From assembly GCF_004214835.1 (NCBI RefSeq), contig NZ_PIQJ01000001.1, positions 248,001 to 312,000 of the forward strand: 64,000 nucleotides of DNA. The letters are read 5' to 3'. The notes below the pieces were generated by a model that saw only the letters and a program-made list of their open reading frames with translations, did no database searches and had not been told where the DNA came from. Origin of the DNA: Pseudidiomarina tainanensis. GTDB lineage: Bacteria > Pseudomonadota > Gammaproteobacteria > Enterobacterales > Alteromonadaceae. Both the position numbers and the translations under genes were made by a program. This document shows positions 45,627 to 57,885 of the stretch, one piece after another (the first letter of the stretch is position 1; each line of letters starts with the position of its first letter).

Positions 45627-48074
45627 ATGAGTCTGAAAGGCTTTTGGCGCGGCATAATGTATTGGCCAGTACGCTGGTTAACGCGCTTTGAAACAATTCT
45701 TGATGACGCGACAGCGCAGATTGTTGGCGACAATAATGTGGTATATGTCATGCGCTCAACGTCGAACACCGACATGTTGGTGGCACAGCGTGCGTTGAAG
45801 CAGGCAGGCTTACCTGATCCAACCGAAGACTTGCTGATTAATGGTCAGCAGTTGGCTCGGGTGATGTTTTTGGATCAAACCGACCATGGTTCGGCCGAAA
45901 AAGCGATTGAGGATTTTGAAAAGCTAATTGCAGCCCATCAGCAAGATCAGCAACTGAACGTGAAAGTGGTTCCAATCGGGTTATTTTGGGGGCGCAAACC
46001 TGGCCAAGAAGCGCGCCAAGGTCATACCATGGTCGCCGATATTGATAACCCGGGTCACTGGCGTAAATTTTGGCTGACGATGTTTTCGGGTCGTCATATT
46101 TTAATTCGCGCGAGTTCACCAGTGCAGTTACGTGACATGGCAGAACAGCACGGGTCTACGCAACGCTTAGCGCATAAACTGGCGCGCGTCGCGCGTGTTC
46201 ATTTTGTGCGCTTACGCCATGCTGTAGCCGGACCGAAAATGACTGAGCGTGCGGTGGTTATTCAAGATTTATTGGATACACCTGCGCTACAGCAAGCCAT
46301 TGCAGATGAAGCCCGCAGTAAAAAAATCTCTGTTCCGCAAGCACGTAAAACTGCAGAAAAGTATCTTCATGAAATTGCCGCAAGTTACAGTGACACCTTA
46401 GTCCGCTTGCTCGATCGATTTATGACCTGGTGTTGGAGCCGAATTTATAACGGGATTCACATTGAAGGTGGTGAGCGTATTCGCGAGCTTGCCGAAGCGG
46501 GGCACGAAATTGTTTATGTTCCGTGTCATCGCTCGCATATGGACTACTTGTTATTAAGCTACGTGATTTATAAAGAAGGTTTAGTCCCACCGCATATTGC
46601 GGCTGGTGTTAATCTCGACTTTTTTCCAGCCGGGCCGCTGTTCCGCCGGGGCGGCGCGTTTTTCATCCGTCGCAGTTTCCGTGGCAACAAGCTTTATTCG
46701 ACGGTTTTTCGTGAATATTTAAACCGATTATTCCAAAAAGGTTACCCGGTAGAGTACTTTACCGAGGGCGGGCGTAGTCGTACCGGTCGTTTGTTACCAC
46801 CGAAAACCGGTATGATCGCAATGACGGTACAAGGTATGCTCCGCGGTCAACAACGTCCGATGTCGCTGGTACCAGTTTACTTGGGCTACGAGCACGTGAT
46901 GGAAGTCGGCACCTACCTCAAAGAACTAAAAGGTAAATCGAAAGAGAAGGAATCGATGTGGCAGGTGCTGAGCAGTCTGCGGCATTTGCGTAATTTCGGA
47001 CAAGGCTATGTAAGCTTCGGCGAACCGATTAATCTTGGCGAAGCGCTTGAAAAACTGCAACCGAACTGGCGTGATTCAATCACGACCGGGGCTGAAGAGC
47101 CGGAACGTCCGAAATGGCTGACGCCGACGGTTAACCTACTTGCCGACCAGATCATGTGCAGAATAAACAATGCCGCTGCGTTTAACAGTGTGAACTTATG
47201 TGCGCTAGCCATTCTGAGCTCGGAGCACCATGCGCTGACTCGCGAAGAGCTGGTGAGCCAGCTCAACCTGTACACACGCATTATGCGTGAAGTGCCCTAC
47301 AGTAAAGATGCCTATGTGCCAGAAGAAGACGGTGAACAGCTGTGGCAATTGGCGAAGAAGCACGACAAGTTTATTGTTGAAGCGGATGGTATTGGCGAGT
47401 TGATTCGTCTCGATGGCTCCACTGCCATCGCCATGACTTATTATCGCAACAATATTATGCATATGGTGATTGTTCCAGCATTATTAGCGGCCTTTGCGCT
47501 TGGTCATAAACGCTTTACTGCTGAAGCTGCGGGCAAGTTATTAACCGAGTTACATCCGTTGTTGCAAAATGAACTGTTTATTAGCCACAACGCCGAGGAC
47601 ATGACACTTTGGGTTAATGCGTTACTTGAGCAATATGTGCAGTGTGGGTTGTTAACCGAAGCTGGCGAGGGGGTTTATGCGGTCGCCAAACGTGACTCAC
47701 GTGCGTATTCACAGTTAGTGCTGTTGGCGCGCAGTTCAAGTGAAACCGCGCAACGCTATGCCATAGTGTTGGAATTACTCCAGCAAGCACAGCCTATTTC
47801 GCGCAGCGATTTGGAGCAACATTCAGTACAGCTCGCTGAGCGGTTGAGCTCGATTCATGGGGTGAATGCGCCGGAGTTCTTCGATAAAAAGGTACTCAGC
47901 ACACTCATTGGTACGCTGAAATCTGAAGGTTACTTTAGTGTGATTGATTCCGGCGAAATGATGGCCGATCAGCGCGTCGGCGAACTCAGCGACGCCGTTG
48001 ATTTGTTGCTTGAACCTGCGGTTCTACAAACCATTCGTCAATCAGTGCAACAGTTGGTGAAGGCTGAACGTTAA
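45627..48074 (+). CDS. plsB: Glycerol-3-phosphate O-acyltransferase PlsB
   Basis: 815 aa, E. coli size. PlsB adds the first acyl chain to glycerol-3-phosphate at the inner membrane. The HX4D catalytic motif is in CHRSHMDYLLLSY near residues 302-314, followed by GAFFIRRSFRGNKLYSTVF, the substrate motif FTEGGRSRTGRLLPPKTGM near 378-396, and VPVYLGYEHVMEVG. The frame is open from 45531, but ATG 45627 follows GTGGGGA and yields MSLKGFWRGIMYWP. It is divergent from lexA with the LexA boxes about 100 bases upstream, and uses glycerol-3-phosphate made by GpsA. Confidence 0.95.
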   Translation: MSLKGFWRGIMYWPVRWLTRFETILDDATAQIVGDNNVVYVMRSTSNTDMLVAQRALKQAGLPDPTEDLLINGQQLARVMFLDQTDHGSAEKAIEDFEKLIAAHQQDQQLNVKVVPIGLFWGRKPGQEARQGHTMVADIDNPGHWRKFWLTMFSGRHILIRASSPVQLRDMAEQHGSTQRLAHKLARVARVHFVRLRHAVAGPKMTERAVVIQDLLDTPALQQAIADEARSKKISVPQARKTAEKYLHEIAASYSDTLVRLLDRFMTWCWSRIYNGIHIEGGERIRELAEAGHEIVYVPCHRSHMDYLLLSYVIYKEGLVPPHIAAGVNLDFFPAGPLFRRGGAFFIRRSFRGNKLYSTVFREYLNRLFQKGYPVEYFTEGGRSRTGRLLPPKTGMIAMTVQGMLRGQQRPMSLVPVYLGYEHVMEVGTYLKELKGKSKEKESMWQVLSSLRHLRNFGQGYVSFGEPINLGEALEKLQPNWRDSITTGAEEPERPKWLTPTVNLLADQIMCRINNAAAFNSVNLCALAILSSEHHALTREELVSQLNLYTRIMREVPYSKDAYVPEEDGEQLWQLAKKHDKFIVEADGIGELIRLDGSTAIAMTYYRNNIMHMVIVPALLAAFALGHKRFTAEAAGKLLTELHPLLQNELFISHNAEDMTLWVNALLEQYVQCGLLTEAGEGVYAVAKRDSRAYSQLVLLARSSSETAQRYAIVLELLQQAQPISRSDLEQHSVQLAERLSSIHGVNAPEFFDKKVLSTLIGTLKSEGYFSVIDSGEMMADQRVGELSDAVDLLLEPAVLQTIRQSVQQLVKAER

Positions 48075-48094
48075 TCCGCTCGGCCTTAAACCTA

Positions 48095-48958
48095 TTAAAA
48101 CCAATAATGCGCAGCAACAGCGAGAGCTAATACCCAACCCACGTTGTTGTTGTGCAAAAATGCTTGAAAGCAACGCCCAGGCTCACGATACCAAATCAGG
48201 TAGTGTTGCCAGATAAATAGTAAGACAATCACGGCTAAGCCGGCCCAGTAAACCCAGCCAAACAACAATAAGTAACCCAGCCATCCAAGCAGTGCCAGCG
48301 TGATGAGTTGCAGCACAGCAATAGCAAACTTGTCGTGCCCACCAAACAAAATCGCAGTCGATTTCACGCCAATTTTAAGATCATCAGCACGGTCAGCCAT
48401 CGCGTACTCAGTGTCGTATGCCACAGTCCAAGCGATATTGGCAACAAACAGTATCCAAGCAATCAGTGGCAGCCCTTGGTCTAACGCGGTAAATGGCATT
48501 AAGACCCCAAAGCTAAAAGCGATACCCAACACCACTTGAGGTAACTGGGTAAAGCGTTTGCAAAACGGATATAAAGTGGCGACGCCGGCAGCGGCAAAAC
48601 TCATCAAAATAGTGGCCTGGTTAAATTGCAGAACAATCACAAATGCAATCAGTATCAGCAGACCAAATAGAGCAAGTGCATGCCATGGTTTAAGCTCGCC
48701 GGTGGCAAGCGGACGTAATTTCGTTCGATTCACATGACCGTCTATATTGCGATCCGCGTAATCGTTGATCACACAACCGGCGGAGCGCATCACGAACACA
48801 CCTAACATAAATAGTACTACGGTGCGTAGCGGTGGATTGCCGTCACCAGCAATTAGTAGCGCAACGAGTGTCGGCCAGCCGAGCAACAGGCTACCAATCG
48901 GGCGATCGGCGCGCATCAAACGCCAGCATGCACTAATAAACTGACCAGCTTTGATCAT
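48095..48958 (-). CDS. ubiA: 4-hydroxybenzoate octaprenyltransferase UbiA
   Basis: 287 aa, about eight membrane helices. UbiA prenylates 4-hydroxybenzoate in ubiquinone synthesis. The first aspartate-rich motif is NDYADRNIDGHVNRTKLRPLATGEL near residues 64-88, and the second YDTEYAMADRADDLKIGVKSTA near 185-206. The start overlaps the ubiC stop by 4 bases, so its substrate-producing enzyme is co-translated. It is convergent with plsB. Confidence 0.95.
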   Translation of the reverse strand: MIKAGQFISACWRLMRADRPIGSLLLGWPTLVALLIAGDGNPPLRTVVLFMLGVFVMRSAGCVINDYADRNIDGHVNRTKLRPLATGELKPWHALALFGLLILIAFVIVLQFNQATILMSFAAAGVATLYPFCKRFTQLPQVVLGIAFSFGVLMPFTALDQGLPLIAWILFVANIAWTVAYDTEYAMADRADDLKIGVKSTAILFGGHDKFAIAVLQLITLALLGWLGYLLLFGWVYWAGLAVIVLLFIWQHYLIWYREPGRCFQAFLHNNNVGWVLALAVAAHYWF

Positions 48959-49557
48959 GACTGTATGTCCTCATTTGCGAGCTTGGCGGGAATCGACTCG
49001 CCAATGAAAACCTCAGCAACTAAAACCTTTTGTCCGGCAGCTTTAAAACAACTACGGCGTCCCCAAAGTTGCTGCGCCGGATAACCTAACTGTTGGTTCA
49101 ACCGGCCAATCGGTGAGTCTGGGGAAAACTTGGCAACTTCGATGGCGCCACGTTCTAGGTCGGGCTGTGCAAATAAATGCGCACCCAATGGGTTATTGCC
49201 AAGCTGACCGAGTTGTAATGCTTGTTCATCTAGTGCGCGTTGCGGAAATACACTGCGAGCAAATACCCAGGGCTTGCCATCACAGCAAAGTAAGACTTCG
49301 CGTATGGCAGCATGTTCATCATCACCGAGCCACCGTGCTTCGTCGCTGCGAATGGTGCCAGGTTGCTGGCCTATCACGCGCACTTCAAAGTTTGCGCAAT
49401 GCTGCTTCAGTTTTGCGGTGAGCGAGTTGGGGTCAAGTAGCCAAGCTTGAAGCGCAGCGCTTTCGGGCAATGTCGCCGAGTTTGCTAACAGCCAATCAGC
49501 TTTTTGATGATGGCGAATAATTGGAAAATCAAATTCGGTTTTCACAGCAACATCCAT
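48955..49557 (-). CDS. ubiC: Chorismate pyruvate-lyase UbiC
   Basis: 200 aa, slightly longer than E. coli UbiC (165). It converts chorismate to 4-hydroxybenzoate and pyruvate. Conserved parts are REVLLCCDGKPWVFARSVFP near residues 104-123 with the chorismate-binding arginine, LGNNPLGAHLF and LWGRRSCFKAAGQKVLVAEVFI with the active-site glutamate near the C-terminus. The frame is open to 49692; ATG 49557 is chosen because it starts five bases after glpG stops. The ribosome site is weak, so it may be coupled to glpG. Confidence 0.88.
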   Translation of the reverse strand: MDVAVKTEFDFPIIRHHQKADWLLANSATLPESAALQAWLLDPNSLTAKLKQHCANFEVRVIGQQPGTIRSDEARWLGDDEHAAIREVLLCCDGKPWVFARSVFPQRALDEQALQLGQLGNNPLGAHLFAQPDLERGAIEVAKFSPDSPIGRLNQQLGYPAQQLWGRRSCFKAAGQKVLVAEVFIGESIPAKLANEDIQS

Positions 49558-49562
49558 GAACG

Positions 49563-50399
49563 TCACTTCTGCCCATAAACAGTCAAGGCACGGATACCGG
49601 CTCCGACTAACAGGCCAGCAATCAAGCCAGCGGTGTGCGCGGTGTTGGCAATGTTCACCCACAATAGGCCGGTGTAGCCAATCACTAGCCACACTAACAT
49701 GAAGATAATCAGGCTATTGGGCAAAAATAACGGGTGTCTTGGATTCTTCCATCCAACGACCGTGGCAATACCAAACAAGCCATACACCACGCCCGAGAGA
49801 CCACCAAAATAAGGGCCGCTTTCAATAAATTGCGAGGTGTTTGAGGCAAGGGCGCAAAACAGGAACGCTAGAATCAGCCATTTGCTGCCGTAATAACGCT
49901 CAAAGCGGCCGCCAAGATACCACCACCAGAATACGTTAAAAACAATATGCAACACACTAAAGTGCAATAAGGCTGGGGTGAAAAAGCGCCACGGTTGTGT
50001 CCATGGCATGGCTTCGTAACTATCTGGATTAAATAGAAACGCCCCAAGAATCGGTTCGGCCAACGGGGTTAATAAACCAATAAAGGTTAAGATAACCACT
50101 GCGGCATAGCCGGTAGTAAACCATCCGGCCTGTTGCAGCAACTGCTGAAAAAAGCTTGGTGGTGCCTCTACTTTTGAGTGCTCTTGAATATCTTGGAGCA
50201 CTTCCGCTACCGCTTCTTGCGGATTCTCTTTGAACGCTTGAATAAGAGCTTTCGCATGCGCGTGATAACTGGATACCGTTAACCAAAGCTCCAATTCATC
50301 GCCATGTTCACTGACCGTTACCGGTACGTTATGGCGTTGCAAGTAGGCGTACAACATAGCCATTTCGTCGGCATTGCGCGTGGTCAGTAATTTTTTCAT
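49563..50399 (-). CDS. glpG: Rhomboid intramembrane serine protease GlpG
   Basis: 278 aa. The N-terminal cytoplasmic domain (about 1-75) is followed by six or more membrane helices. The catalytic serine is in GLSGVVYGLFG near residue 202, the histidine in NTAHTAGLIAGLLVG near 252, and the oxyanion histidine/asparagine in HIVFNVFWWWYLG near 154-166. GlpG cuts single-pass membrane proteins within the bilayer. It starts on the base after glpE ends. E. coli also has glpE-glpG, followed by glpR, which is absent here. Confidence 0.94.
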   Translation of the reverse strand: MKKLLTTRNADEMAMLYAYLQRHNVPVTVSEHGDELELWLTVSSYHAHAKALIQAFKENPQEAVAEVLQDIQEHSKVEAPPSFFQQLLQQAGWFTTGYAAVVILTFIGLLTPLAEPILGAFLFNPDSYEAMPWTQPWRFFTPALLHFSVLHIVFNVFWWWYLGGRFERYYGSKWLILAFLFCALASNTSQFIESGPYFGGLSGVVYGLFGIATVVGWKNPRHPLFLPNSLIIFMLVWLVIGYTGLLWVNIANTAHTAGLIAGLLVGAGIRALTVYGQK

Positions 50400-50723
50400 C
50401 TAACTACGCTCCACCGCCTCAGGAAACGCTTGAGCCCAAGCCGTCATGCCGCCATCTAGGCTACTAACCGACTCGACCCCTTGGTGGGCGAGGTATTGTG
50501 CCGCGCCTTGGCTACTGTTGCCGTGATAGCAGACGACCACCACCTGGTCATGGTCGTCTAAATCGTCAAGAAACTGCTGAACATTGGCGTCAGTTAAACG
50601 CATCGAACCAGGAATATGCGCTGCAGCATATGAGCGCTCATCGCGGATATCCACAAACCGCGCCGTTTTGGAATTCCATAATTCATGCGCTGTTAGCGTG
50701 TTAATACGTTTAAAATCTGCCAT
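50400..50723 (-). CDS. glpE: Thiosulfate sulfurtransferase GlpE
   Basis: 107 aa single-domain rhodanese. The active-site cysteine is in VVVCYHGNSSQGAAQYL near residue 65, the loop typical of GlpE. RFVDIRDERSYAAAHIPGSMRL is the N-terminal rhodanese motif. It transfers sulfane sulfur from thiosulfate to cyanide or thioredoxin in vitro; the in-cell role is unclear. It abuts glpG and lies 23 bases downstream of tdh on the same strand. Confidence 0.92.
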   Translation of the reverse strand: MADFKRINTLTAHELWNSKTARFVDIRDERSYAAAHIPGSMRLTDANVQQFLDDLDDHDQVVVVCYHGNSSQGAAQYLAHQGVESVSSLDGGMTAWAQAFPEAVERS

Positions 50724-50746
50724 GTTCTAATCCTTGATTGAGTGCC

Positions 50747-51772
50747 TTAGCTCCAGTCTAAAACAACTTTCCCAGACTGACCTGACGTCATGATATCAAA
50801 CCCTTTCTGGAAATCGTCCACTGGCATACTGTGCGTCAAAATGGGTGAGAGGTCGAGCCCCGATTGTAGCAAGCTGGCCATTTTGTACCAGGTTTCAAAC
50901 ATTTCGCGACCATAAATACCTTTGATCACCAACCCTTTGAAAATCACTTGGTTCCAATCAATAGCAACGCTGGTTGGCGGGATACCAAGCATGGCGATCT
51001 TGCCGCCATGATTCATGGTCTCAAGCATTTGCGCAAACGCTGAAGGAACGCCAGACATTTCAAGACCAACATCAAAGCCTTCTTTCATGCCGAGCTCATT
51101 CATCACGTCTTTAAGACTCTCTTTGCTCACATCAACCGCACGGGTAGCACCCATTTTCTTGGCGAGGTCGAGACGGTATTCGTTCACGTCGGTAATCACA
51201 ACGTGGCGCGCACCAACGTGACGAGCCACGGCTGCGGCCATAATTCCAATTGGACCAGCACCAGTTATTAACACGTCTTCACCGACTAAATCGAAAGCAA
51301 GTGCGGTATGTACGGCATTACCGAACGGATCAAAAATTGCAGCTAAATCATCGCTAATATCATCCGGCAATTTGAATGCGTTCTCGGCAGGAATCACTAA
51401 GTACTCGGCAAACGCGCCAGGGCGATTTACACCTACACCGACGGTGTTGCGACACAAGTGACGGCGTCCAGCACGGCAGTTGCGGCAGTGACCACACGTG
51501 ATATGGCCTTCGCCCGAAACCCGGTCACCTTTGTTGAAGCCGCGAACACCTTCACCCATAGCCTCAACCACGCCAACATATTCGTGACCGACAACCATCG
51601 GTACCGGAATCGTTTTTTGTGACCATTCGTCCCACTTATAGATGTGTACGTCGGTGCCACAAATGGCGGTTTTCTTAATGCGGATAAGCAAATCGTTGTA
51701 GCCGTATTCCGGCTTCTCAACGTCGGTCATCCAAATACCAGGTTCAGCGTGCAATTTCGCCAATGCTTTCAT
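50747..51772 (-). CDS. tdh: L-threonine 3-dehydrogenase
   Basis: 341 aa zinc-dependent medium-chain dehydrogenase. It oxidises threonine to 2-amino-3-ketobutyrate with NAD+. Catalytic zinc ligands are in [15 protein letters not shown] near residues 36-50 and GHEYVGVVE near 64-72. The structural zinc site has four cysteines in [15 protein letters not shown] near 93-107. NAD binding is [18 protein letters not shown] near 172-189. AGGGA precedes the ATG. It follows kbl by 32 bases and the two act in sequence. Confidence 0.96.
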   Translation of the reverse strand: MKALAKLHAEPGIWMTDVEKPEYGYNDLLIRIKKTAICGTDVHIYKWDEWSQKTIPVPMVVGHEYVGVVEAMGEGVRGFNKGDRVSGEGHITCGHCRNCRAGRRHLCRNTVGVGVNRPGAFAEYLVIPAENAFKLPDDISDDLAAIFDPFGNAVHTALAFDLVGEDVLITGAGPIGIMAAAVARHVGARHVVITDVNEYRLDLAKKMGATRAVDVSKESLKDVMNELGMKEGFDVGLEMSGVPSAFAQMLETMNHGGKIAMLGIPPTSVAIDWNQVIFKGLVIKGIYGREMFETWYKMASLLQSGLDLSPILTHSMPVDDFQKGFDIMTSGQSGKVVLDWS

Positions 51773-51804
51773 AAATCGTTCCCTTCAGCCTTTTAAAAAG
51801 ACGA

Positions 51805-53613
<1,809 letters not shown>

Positions 53614-53621
53614 GTGCTTGC

Positions 53622-54947
53622 TTACAGCGCGACATCGACAAATACCCAAGCCAATAACAGTGGGCAGATAAAACGTAAATGCCAGAACAATAAGCGGTAG
53701 CGCCATGACGTTGCCGCTAACTCGCGAACTCGGTTGCTACGCTGCCAAAACCATCCCAATACAATAAAGTAAAACAGCCCCGATAACGGTAATTGGAATT
53801 GTGTGACATAGGTCACCACCCAATTAAAGAGCGGTTCAAACCAAATCACCAAAGCACAGCCAATTAGCGCAATAATCGCTGCAATAATACGCGCGGCTTG
53901 GCGACGATTCAGCGGATGCGTTTCTATCGCATACGCAATGGGGACTTCGGCGGTCGCAATCGTTGAAGTGAGTGCCGCAATGCTCAACAGCGCAAAAAAG
54001 CCGAATCCTAACCAAGCGCCGGCATAGCCTAATTGCGTGAACAAATCAGGAAGCACTTGAAAGATCAGCCGACCTTCGCCGATCAGCTGCTCGCCCTCGG
54101 TGACGCTTAAGCCTTGTGCCATAGCCACGTAGAGTGCAGGGATTATTAATAGACCAGCCAAGAACGCGACTAATGTATCGAGCGCAGCGACACTCCAAGT
54201 CAGACGGCCAATACGGGTGCCTTTTTGCAAGTAACTCCCATAAATCATCATGCCGCCCAAGCCGATGGACAAGCTAAAAAACGCCTGACCCATGGCAGAC
54301 ACTAACAGGTCGGCATTCCACATCGCTGCAAAATCGGGAATTAAATAAGCTCTGAAGCCATCGGCTGAGCCAGGTAAGGTGCTCATGAAACCAATCAAGC
54401 CAATTAATAGCAACACCAGTAACGGCATGAGGCGGCGTGACCAACGTTCAATACCTTGCTGGACGCCATTGATGACGATACCAAAGGTAAGTGCGACAAA
54501 AACTAAGAGCAAAATGATATCGCGCAGCATCGAAGCATCAGCAAAAAACGGCGTTAACTCGGTTAATTGCAGAGCAGTGAGTAAAAAGGTGAAACCTTCG
54601 GCAAGCATCCAAGCGGCGACTAAATGGTAGAAACTCAGCATTAAAATCGCGCCGATAACGTTCAAATAACCCATTGTTTTACCGCTGATTGCGGTGATAG
54701 GGCGTGCCGTGGTACTCAATGTGCTGAGTGCTTTTACAGGGTTCGCTTGCGCGGCATGGCCTAGGCTTAACTCGGTATATAACGCCGGTACCGCAAGTAT
54801 CACAACAACCAGTAGATAGACGAGTAGAAATGCAGCGCCGCCGTGATTTGCAACTTGGCTGGGGAAGCCCCAAATATTGCCAAGACCAATAGCAGAGCCT
54901 GCTGCAGCGAGAACGAAGCCTATCCGTGTGTGAAAACTATCGCGCAT
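53622..54947 (-). CDS. Neurotransmitter:sodium symporter family transporter
   Basis: 441 aa, about 11-12 membrane helices in the LeuT fold. The first helix has [32 protein letters not shown] near residues 10-41, the unwound substrate/sodium site of the family. Bacterial NSS members mostly carry amino acids with Na+; the substrate here is not shown. It ends 8 bases from the coaD stop, convergent, and is divergent from pckA. A marine, amino-acid-using lifestyle would fit. Confidence 0.88.
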   Translation of the reverse strand: MRDSFHTRIGFVLAAAGSAIGLGNIWGFPSQVANHGGAAFLLVYLLVVVILAVPALYTELSLGHAAQANPVKALSTLSTTARPITAISGKTMGYLNVIGAILMLSFYHLVAAWMLAEGFTFLLTALQLTELTPFFADASMLRDIILLLVFVALTFGIVINGVQQGIERWSRRLMPLLVLLLIGLIGFMSTLPGSADGFRAYLIPDFAAMWNADLLVSAMGQAFFSLSIGLGGMMIYGSYLQKGTRIGRLTWSVAALDTLVAFLAGLLIIPALYVAMAQGLSVTEGEQLIGEGRLIFQVLPDLFTQLGYAGAWLGFGFFALLSIAALTSTIATAEVPIAYAIETHPLNRRQAARIIAAIIALIGCALVIWFEPLFNWVVTYVTQFQLPLSGLFYFIVLGWFWQRSNRVRELAATSWRYRLLFWHLRFICPLLLAWVFVDVAL

Positions 54948-54976
54948 ATTTTAACCATAACTTTTGCGGTAAAAGG

Positions 54977-55000
54977 CGCCATTCTAGCCTTAAAATGGCG
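54977..55000. other. Inverted repeat between the NSS transporter and pckA
   Basis: CGCCATT (54977-54983) and AATGGCG (54994-55000) are perfect 7-base arms around a 10-base loop, in a 149-base divergent gap. No T run follows, so it may be an operator for either gene or chance. Confidence 0.3.
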
Positions 55001-55096
55001 ACAAAGACTATCATTTTTGCGTGTTTGAGGTTAGAATCGCGCCCCAAGTTTACTTTTCAAATTTTTGCTCAAACCAGACCCGCAGGAGTCCGTCAC

Positions 55097-56698
55097 ATGA
55101 CTGATCTGGATTTAGGCCATTACGGCATCACAGACGTCACTGAAATTGTCCATAACCCTTCTTACGAGCAGTTGTTCGAAGAAGAAACTCGCACCGATCT
55201 TCAAGGTTTCGAGAAAGGTGTTGTCACCGATCTTGGCGCTGTTGCTGTCGATACTGGTATTTTCACTGGTCGCTCGCCAAAGGACAAATACATTGTACGT
55301 GATGACACTACCAAAGATACATTGTGGTGGGCGGATCAAGGCAAGAACGATAACAAAGCAATTACCCCTGAAATTTGGGCTGATCTAAAAGAGACAGTAA
55401 CGGGTCAACTATCTGGCAAGCGTTTGTTTGTTGTTGATACCTATTGTGGCGCAAACGAAGATACGCGTTTGGCCGTTCGCTTTATTACCGAAGTGGCATG
55501 GCAAGCTCATTTTGTGAAGAACATGTTTATTCGTCCATCAGCGGAAGAGCTAGAAACGTTTACCCCTGATTTTGTGGTCATGAATGGTGCGAAATGCATT
55601 AACCACAAATGGCAAGAGCATGGCCTGAATTCTGAAAACTTCGTTGCTTTTAACTTAACTGAGCGTATTCAGTTAATCGGCGGTACTTGGTACGGCGGTG
55701 AAATGAAGAAAGGTATGTTCTCAATCATGAACTATTACCTGCCGCTTCAGGGTATTGCTTCAATGCACTGTTCTGCGAACGTTGGCGAAGACGGCGACGT
55801 TGCTATTTTCTTCGGCCTGTCGGGTACCGGTAAAACAACCTTATCAACCGATCCAAAGCGTCAGCTTATCGGCGATGACGAACATGGTTGGGACGACGAT
55901 GGCGTCTTTAACTTCGAGGGCGGTTGTTATGCGAAAACTATCAACTTGTCAGCTGAGGCCGAGCCAGATATCTACAACGCAATTCGCCGTGACGCCTTGT
56001 TAGAAAACGTGACCGTTCGCGAAGACGGTAGCGTTGATTTTGATGACAATTCAAAAACTGAAAATACCCGTGTGTCGTACCCGATTTATCACATCGATAA
56101 CATCGTGAAGCCAGTGTCGAAAGCGGGTCATGCGCAAAAAGTTATTTTTCTAACAGCGGATGCGTTTGGTGTATTACCACCTGTTTCTAAGCTGACTAAA
56201 GAGCAAACTGAATACTATTTCTTGTCCGGCTTTACCGCGAAATTGGCTGGTACAGAGCGCGGTATTACTGAGCCAACGCCAACCTTCTCAAGCTGTTTCG
56301 GCGCGGCATTCTTAACGTTGCATCCAACGCAGTACGCAGAAGTATTGGTGAAGCGTATGGAAGCATCTGGTGCGGAAGCCTACTTGGTGAATACCGGTTG
56401 GAACGGCACTGGCAAACGTATTTCAATTCAAGCGACGCGCGCTATCATTGATTCGATTCTAGACGGCAGCATTGAAGATGCGGAATTTGTACAGTTGCCA
56501 TACTTTAATCTAGCAATGCCAACAGCACTTGAAGGCGTTCAAGAGCAGCACATCCTTGACCCGCGTAACACCTATGAAGATAAGGGAGACTGGGATGTGA
56601 AAGCTAAAGACTTGGCGCAGCGTTTTGTTGCGAACTTTGAAAAGTTCACTGACAACGCAGAAGGTAAAGCTCTCGTTGCTGCAGGCCCTCAGTTGTAG
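55097..56698 (+). CDS. pckA: Phosphoenolpyruvate carboxykinase (ATP)
   Basis: 533 aa. PckA converts oxaloacetate and ATP to phosphoenolpyruvate, the entry to gluconeogenesis. [28 protein letters not shown] near residues 241-268 has the P-loop and metal site. [12 protein letters not shown] near 54-65 and the [15 protein letters not shown] tail agree with the family. The frame is open from 54926, but ATG 55097 follows AGGAG and begins [10 protein letters not shown]. It is needed when carbon comes from amino acids, in line with the peptidases and threonine enzymes nearby. Confidence 0.95.
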   Translation: MTDLDLGHYGITDVTEIVHNPSYEQLFEEETRTDLQGFEKGVVTDLGAVAVDTGIFTGRSPKDKYIVRDDTTKDTLWWADQGKNDNKAITPEIWADLKETVTGQLSGKRLFVVDTYCGANEDTRLAVRFITEVAWQAHFVKNMFIRPSAEELETFTPDFVVMNGAKCINHKWQEHGLNSENFVAFNLTERIQLIGGTWYGGEMKKGMFSIMNYYLPLQGIASMHCSANVGEDGDVAIFFGLSGTGKTTLSTDPKRQLIGDDEHGWDDDGVFNFEGGCYAKTINLSAEAEPDIYNAIRRDALLENVTVREDGSVDFDDNSKTENTRVSYPIYHIDNIVKPVSKAGHAQKVIFLTADAFGVLPPVSKLTKEQTEYYFLSGFTAKLAGTERGITEPTPTFSSCFGAAFLTLHPTQYAEVLVKRMEASGAEAYLVNTGWNGTGKRISIQATRAIIDSILDGSIEDAEFVQLPYFNLAMPTALEGVQEQHILDPRNTYEDKGDWDVKAKDLAQRFVANFEKFTDNAEGKALVAAGPQL

Positions 56699-56718
56699 CA
56701 ATAAGCTTTCGCATAAAT

Positions 56719-56747
56719 AAAAGAGGCAGCTGACGCTGCCTTTTTTA
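56719..56747. terminator. Bidirectional intrinsic terminator after pckA
   Basis: AGGCAGC, loop TGAC, GCTGCCT, then TTTTTT. An A-rich run precedes the stem, so it can also stop transcription of the convergent diguanylate cyclase gene. Confidence 0.85.
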
Positions 56748-56770
56748 TTGTTTGTTCTAAACAATTGAGG

Positions 56771-57877
56771 CTAATGCACTGCGGCTCGAGCCGCTTTACC
56801 TAAGCGAGTACAATTGCGTCCGTCATGCTTTGCCTGATAAAGCCCGTTATCGGCACGCTGAACAATCGAAATGATGGTGTCTTCATCGAGACAATCGGTA
56901 CAACCAATACTGACGGTTAAGTGAAGCTTTTGTTCGGTGAAACGATGCTCAGCTACCGCAATACGGATTTTTTCCGCTAATTCAACAGCACCTTCTTCAT
57001 CGGTATTTGGCGCAATAACTAAAAACTCTTCACCACCCCAGCGCCCGAGGATATCGCTGGCTCTGATCTGAGCAGATAAAACTTGGCTGAGCTCTTTAAG
57101 TACTTGATCGCCAACAAGGTGTCCATAGTTGTCGTTAAGTGTTTTGAAATGATCGGTATCAAGAATCAGTACAGCAAGCTCATGCTGATAACGATGCGCA
57201 CGCTCTAGCTCTTGTTCGAGCACGTCATCTAAGTGCGAGCGGTTTTTCAATTGTGTCAGCGTGTCGGTTCTTGCGAGCACTTCAAGCTCACGATTGCGCT
57301 TTGCTAGAAAATTAAAAGCTTCTTCGCGTGACTTTTCATAATGGCGCGAGATGGTGAGCACTGCGACTAACGCCAGCGCAATATTAAACACGGCTGGTAG
57401 ATTAATTGCGTAACTTGGCCACTGTGGAGAAAACCAGATGATAAACGCCACTAAAGCGGCAAGGAAGCCTCCGCTGACATAAAGCCCTAAACGTAAACCA
57501 AGTAAGAAAAACGCAAGCAAGGGCACCATGCTAAACCAAATAAATGAATAGTTGCGACCGTGCGCTAAAGCGAAATACATTCCGAGAAAGATGACAATAA
57601 TGCCAATTAGCAGACGAGCGCTGCGCTCAATATTCAGGTGCTTGCGAAGATCAATTTGTAACGCCAAGATACCGCCGAAAAGTATTGCATCGGCGGCGGC
57701 CATCAGCAGATAGTCAAACAGAAAAATATTCAGAAAAAAGAATATGCCGGTATAAAGTTGCAGAATAAATTGAATATTCTGCATTAACTTCACTCGCCAG
57801 TAGCGCAGGTCTTCTGGCTGAAAAGGGTGGGGGATAACCCACCACCCTTTGTTAAATAGTCGCTTAAGACCTGCCAT
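56771..57877 (-). CDS. Membrane diguanylate cyclase (GGDEF domain)
   Basis: 368 aa. About six hydrophobic segments occupy residues 35-170, then a short helix (YEKSREEAFNFLAKRNRELEVLAR) connects to a GGDEF domain (about 205-365). The active site reads RWGGEEF near residues 280-286, an accepted GGEEF variant, and RASD five residues earlier forms the inhibitory I-site, so c-di-GMP feedback is expected. DTDHFKTLNDNYGHLVGDQVL is the metal/substrate segment. The signal sensed is unknown. It lies 8 bases downstream of the S9 peptidase gene, so the two may be co-transcribed. Confidence 0.88.
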   Translation of the reverse strand: MAGLKRLFNKGWWVIPHPFQPEDLRYWRVKLMQNIQFILQLYTGIFFFLNIFLFDYLLMAAADAILFGGILALQIDLRKHLNIERSARLLIGIIVIFLGMYFALAHGRNYSFIWFSMVPLLAFFLLGLRLGLYVSGGFLAALVAFIIWFSPQWPSYAINLPAVFNIALALVAVLTISRHYEKSREEAFNFLAKRNRELEVLARTDTLTQLKNRSHLDDVLEQELERAHRYQHELAVLILDTDHFKTLNDNYGHLVGDQVLKELSQVLSAQIRASDILGRWGGEEFLVIAPNTDEEGAVELAEKIRIAVAEHRFTEQKLHLTVSIGCTDCLDEDTIISIVQRADNGLYQAKHDGRNCTRLGKAARAAVH

Positions 57878-57885
57878 GAATACCC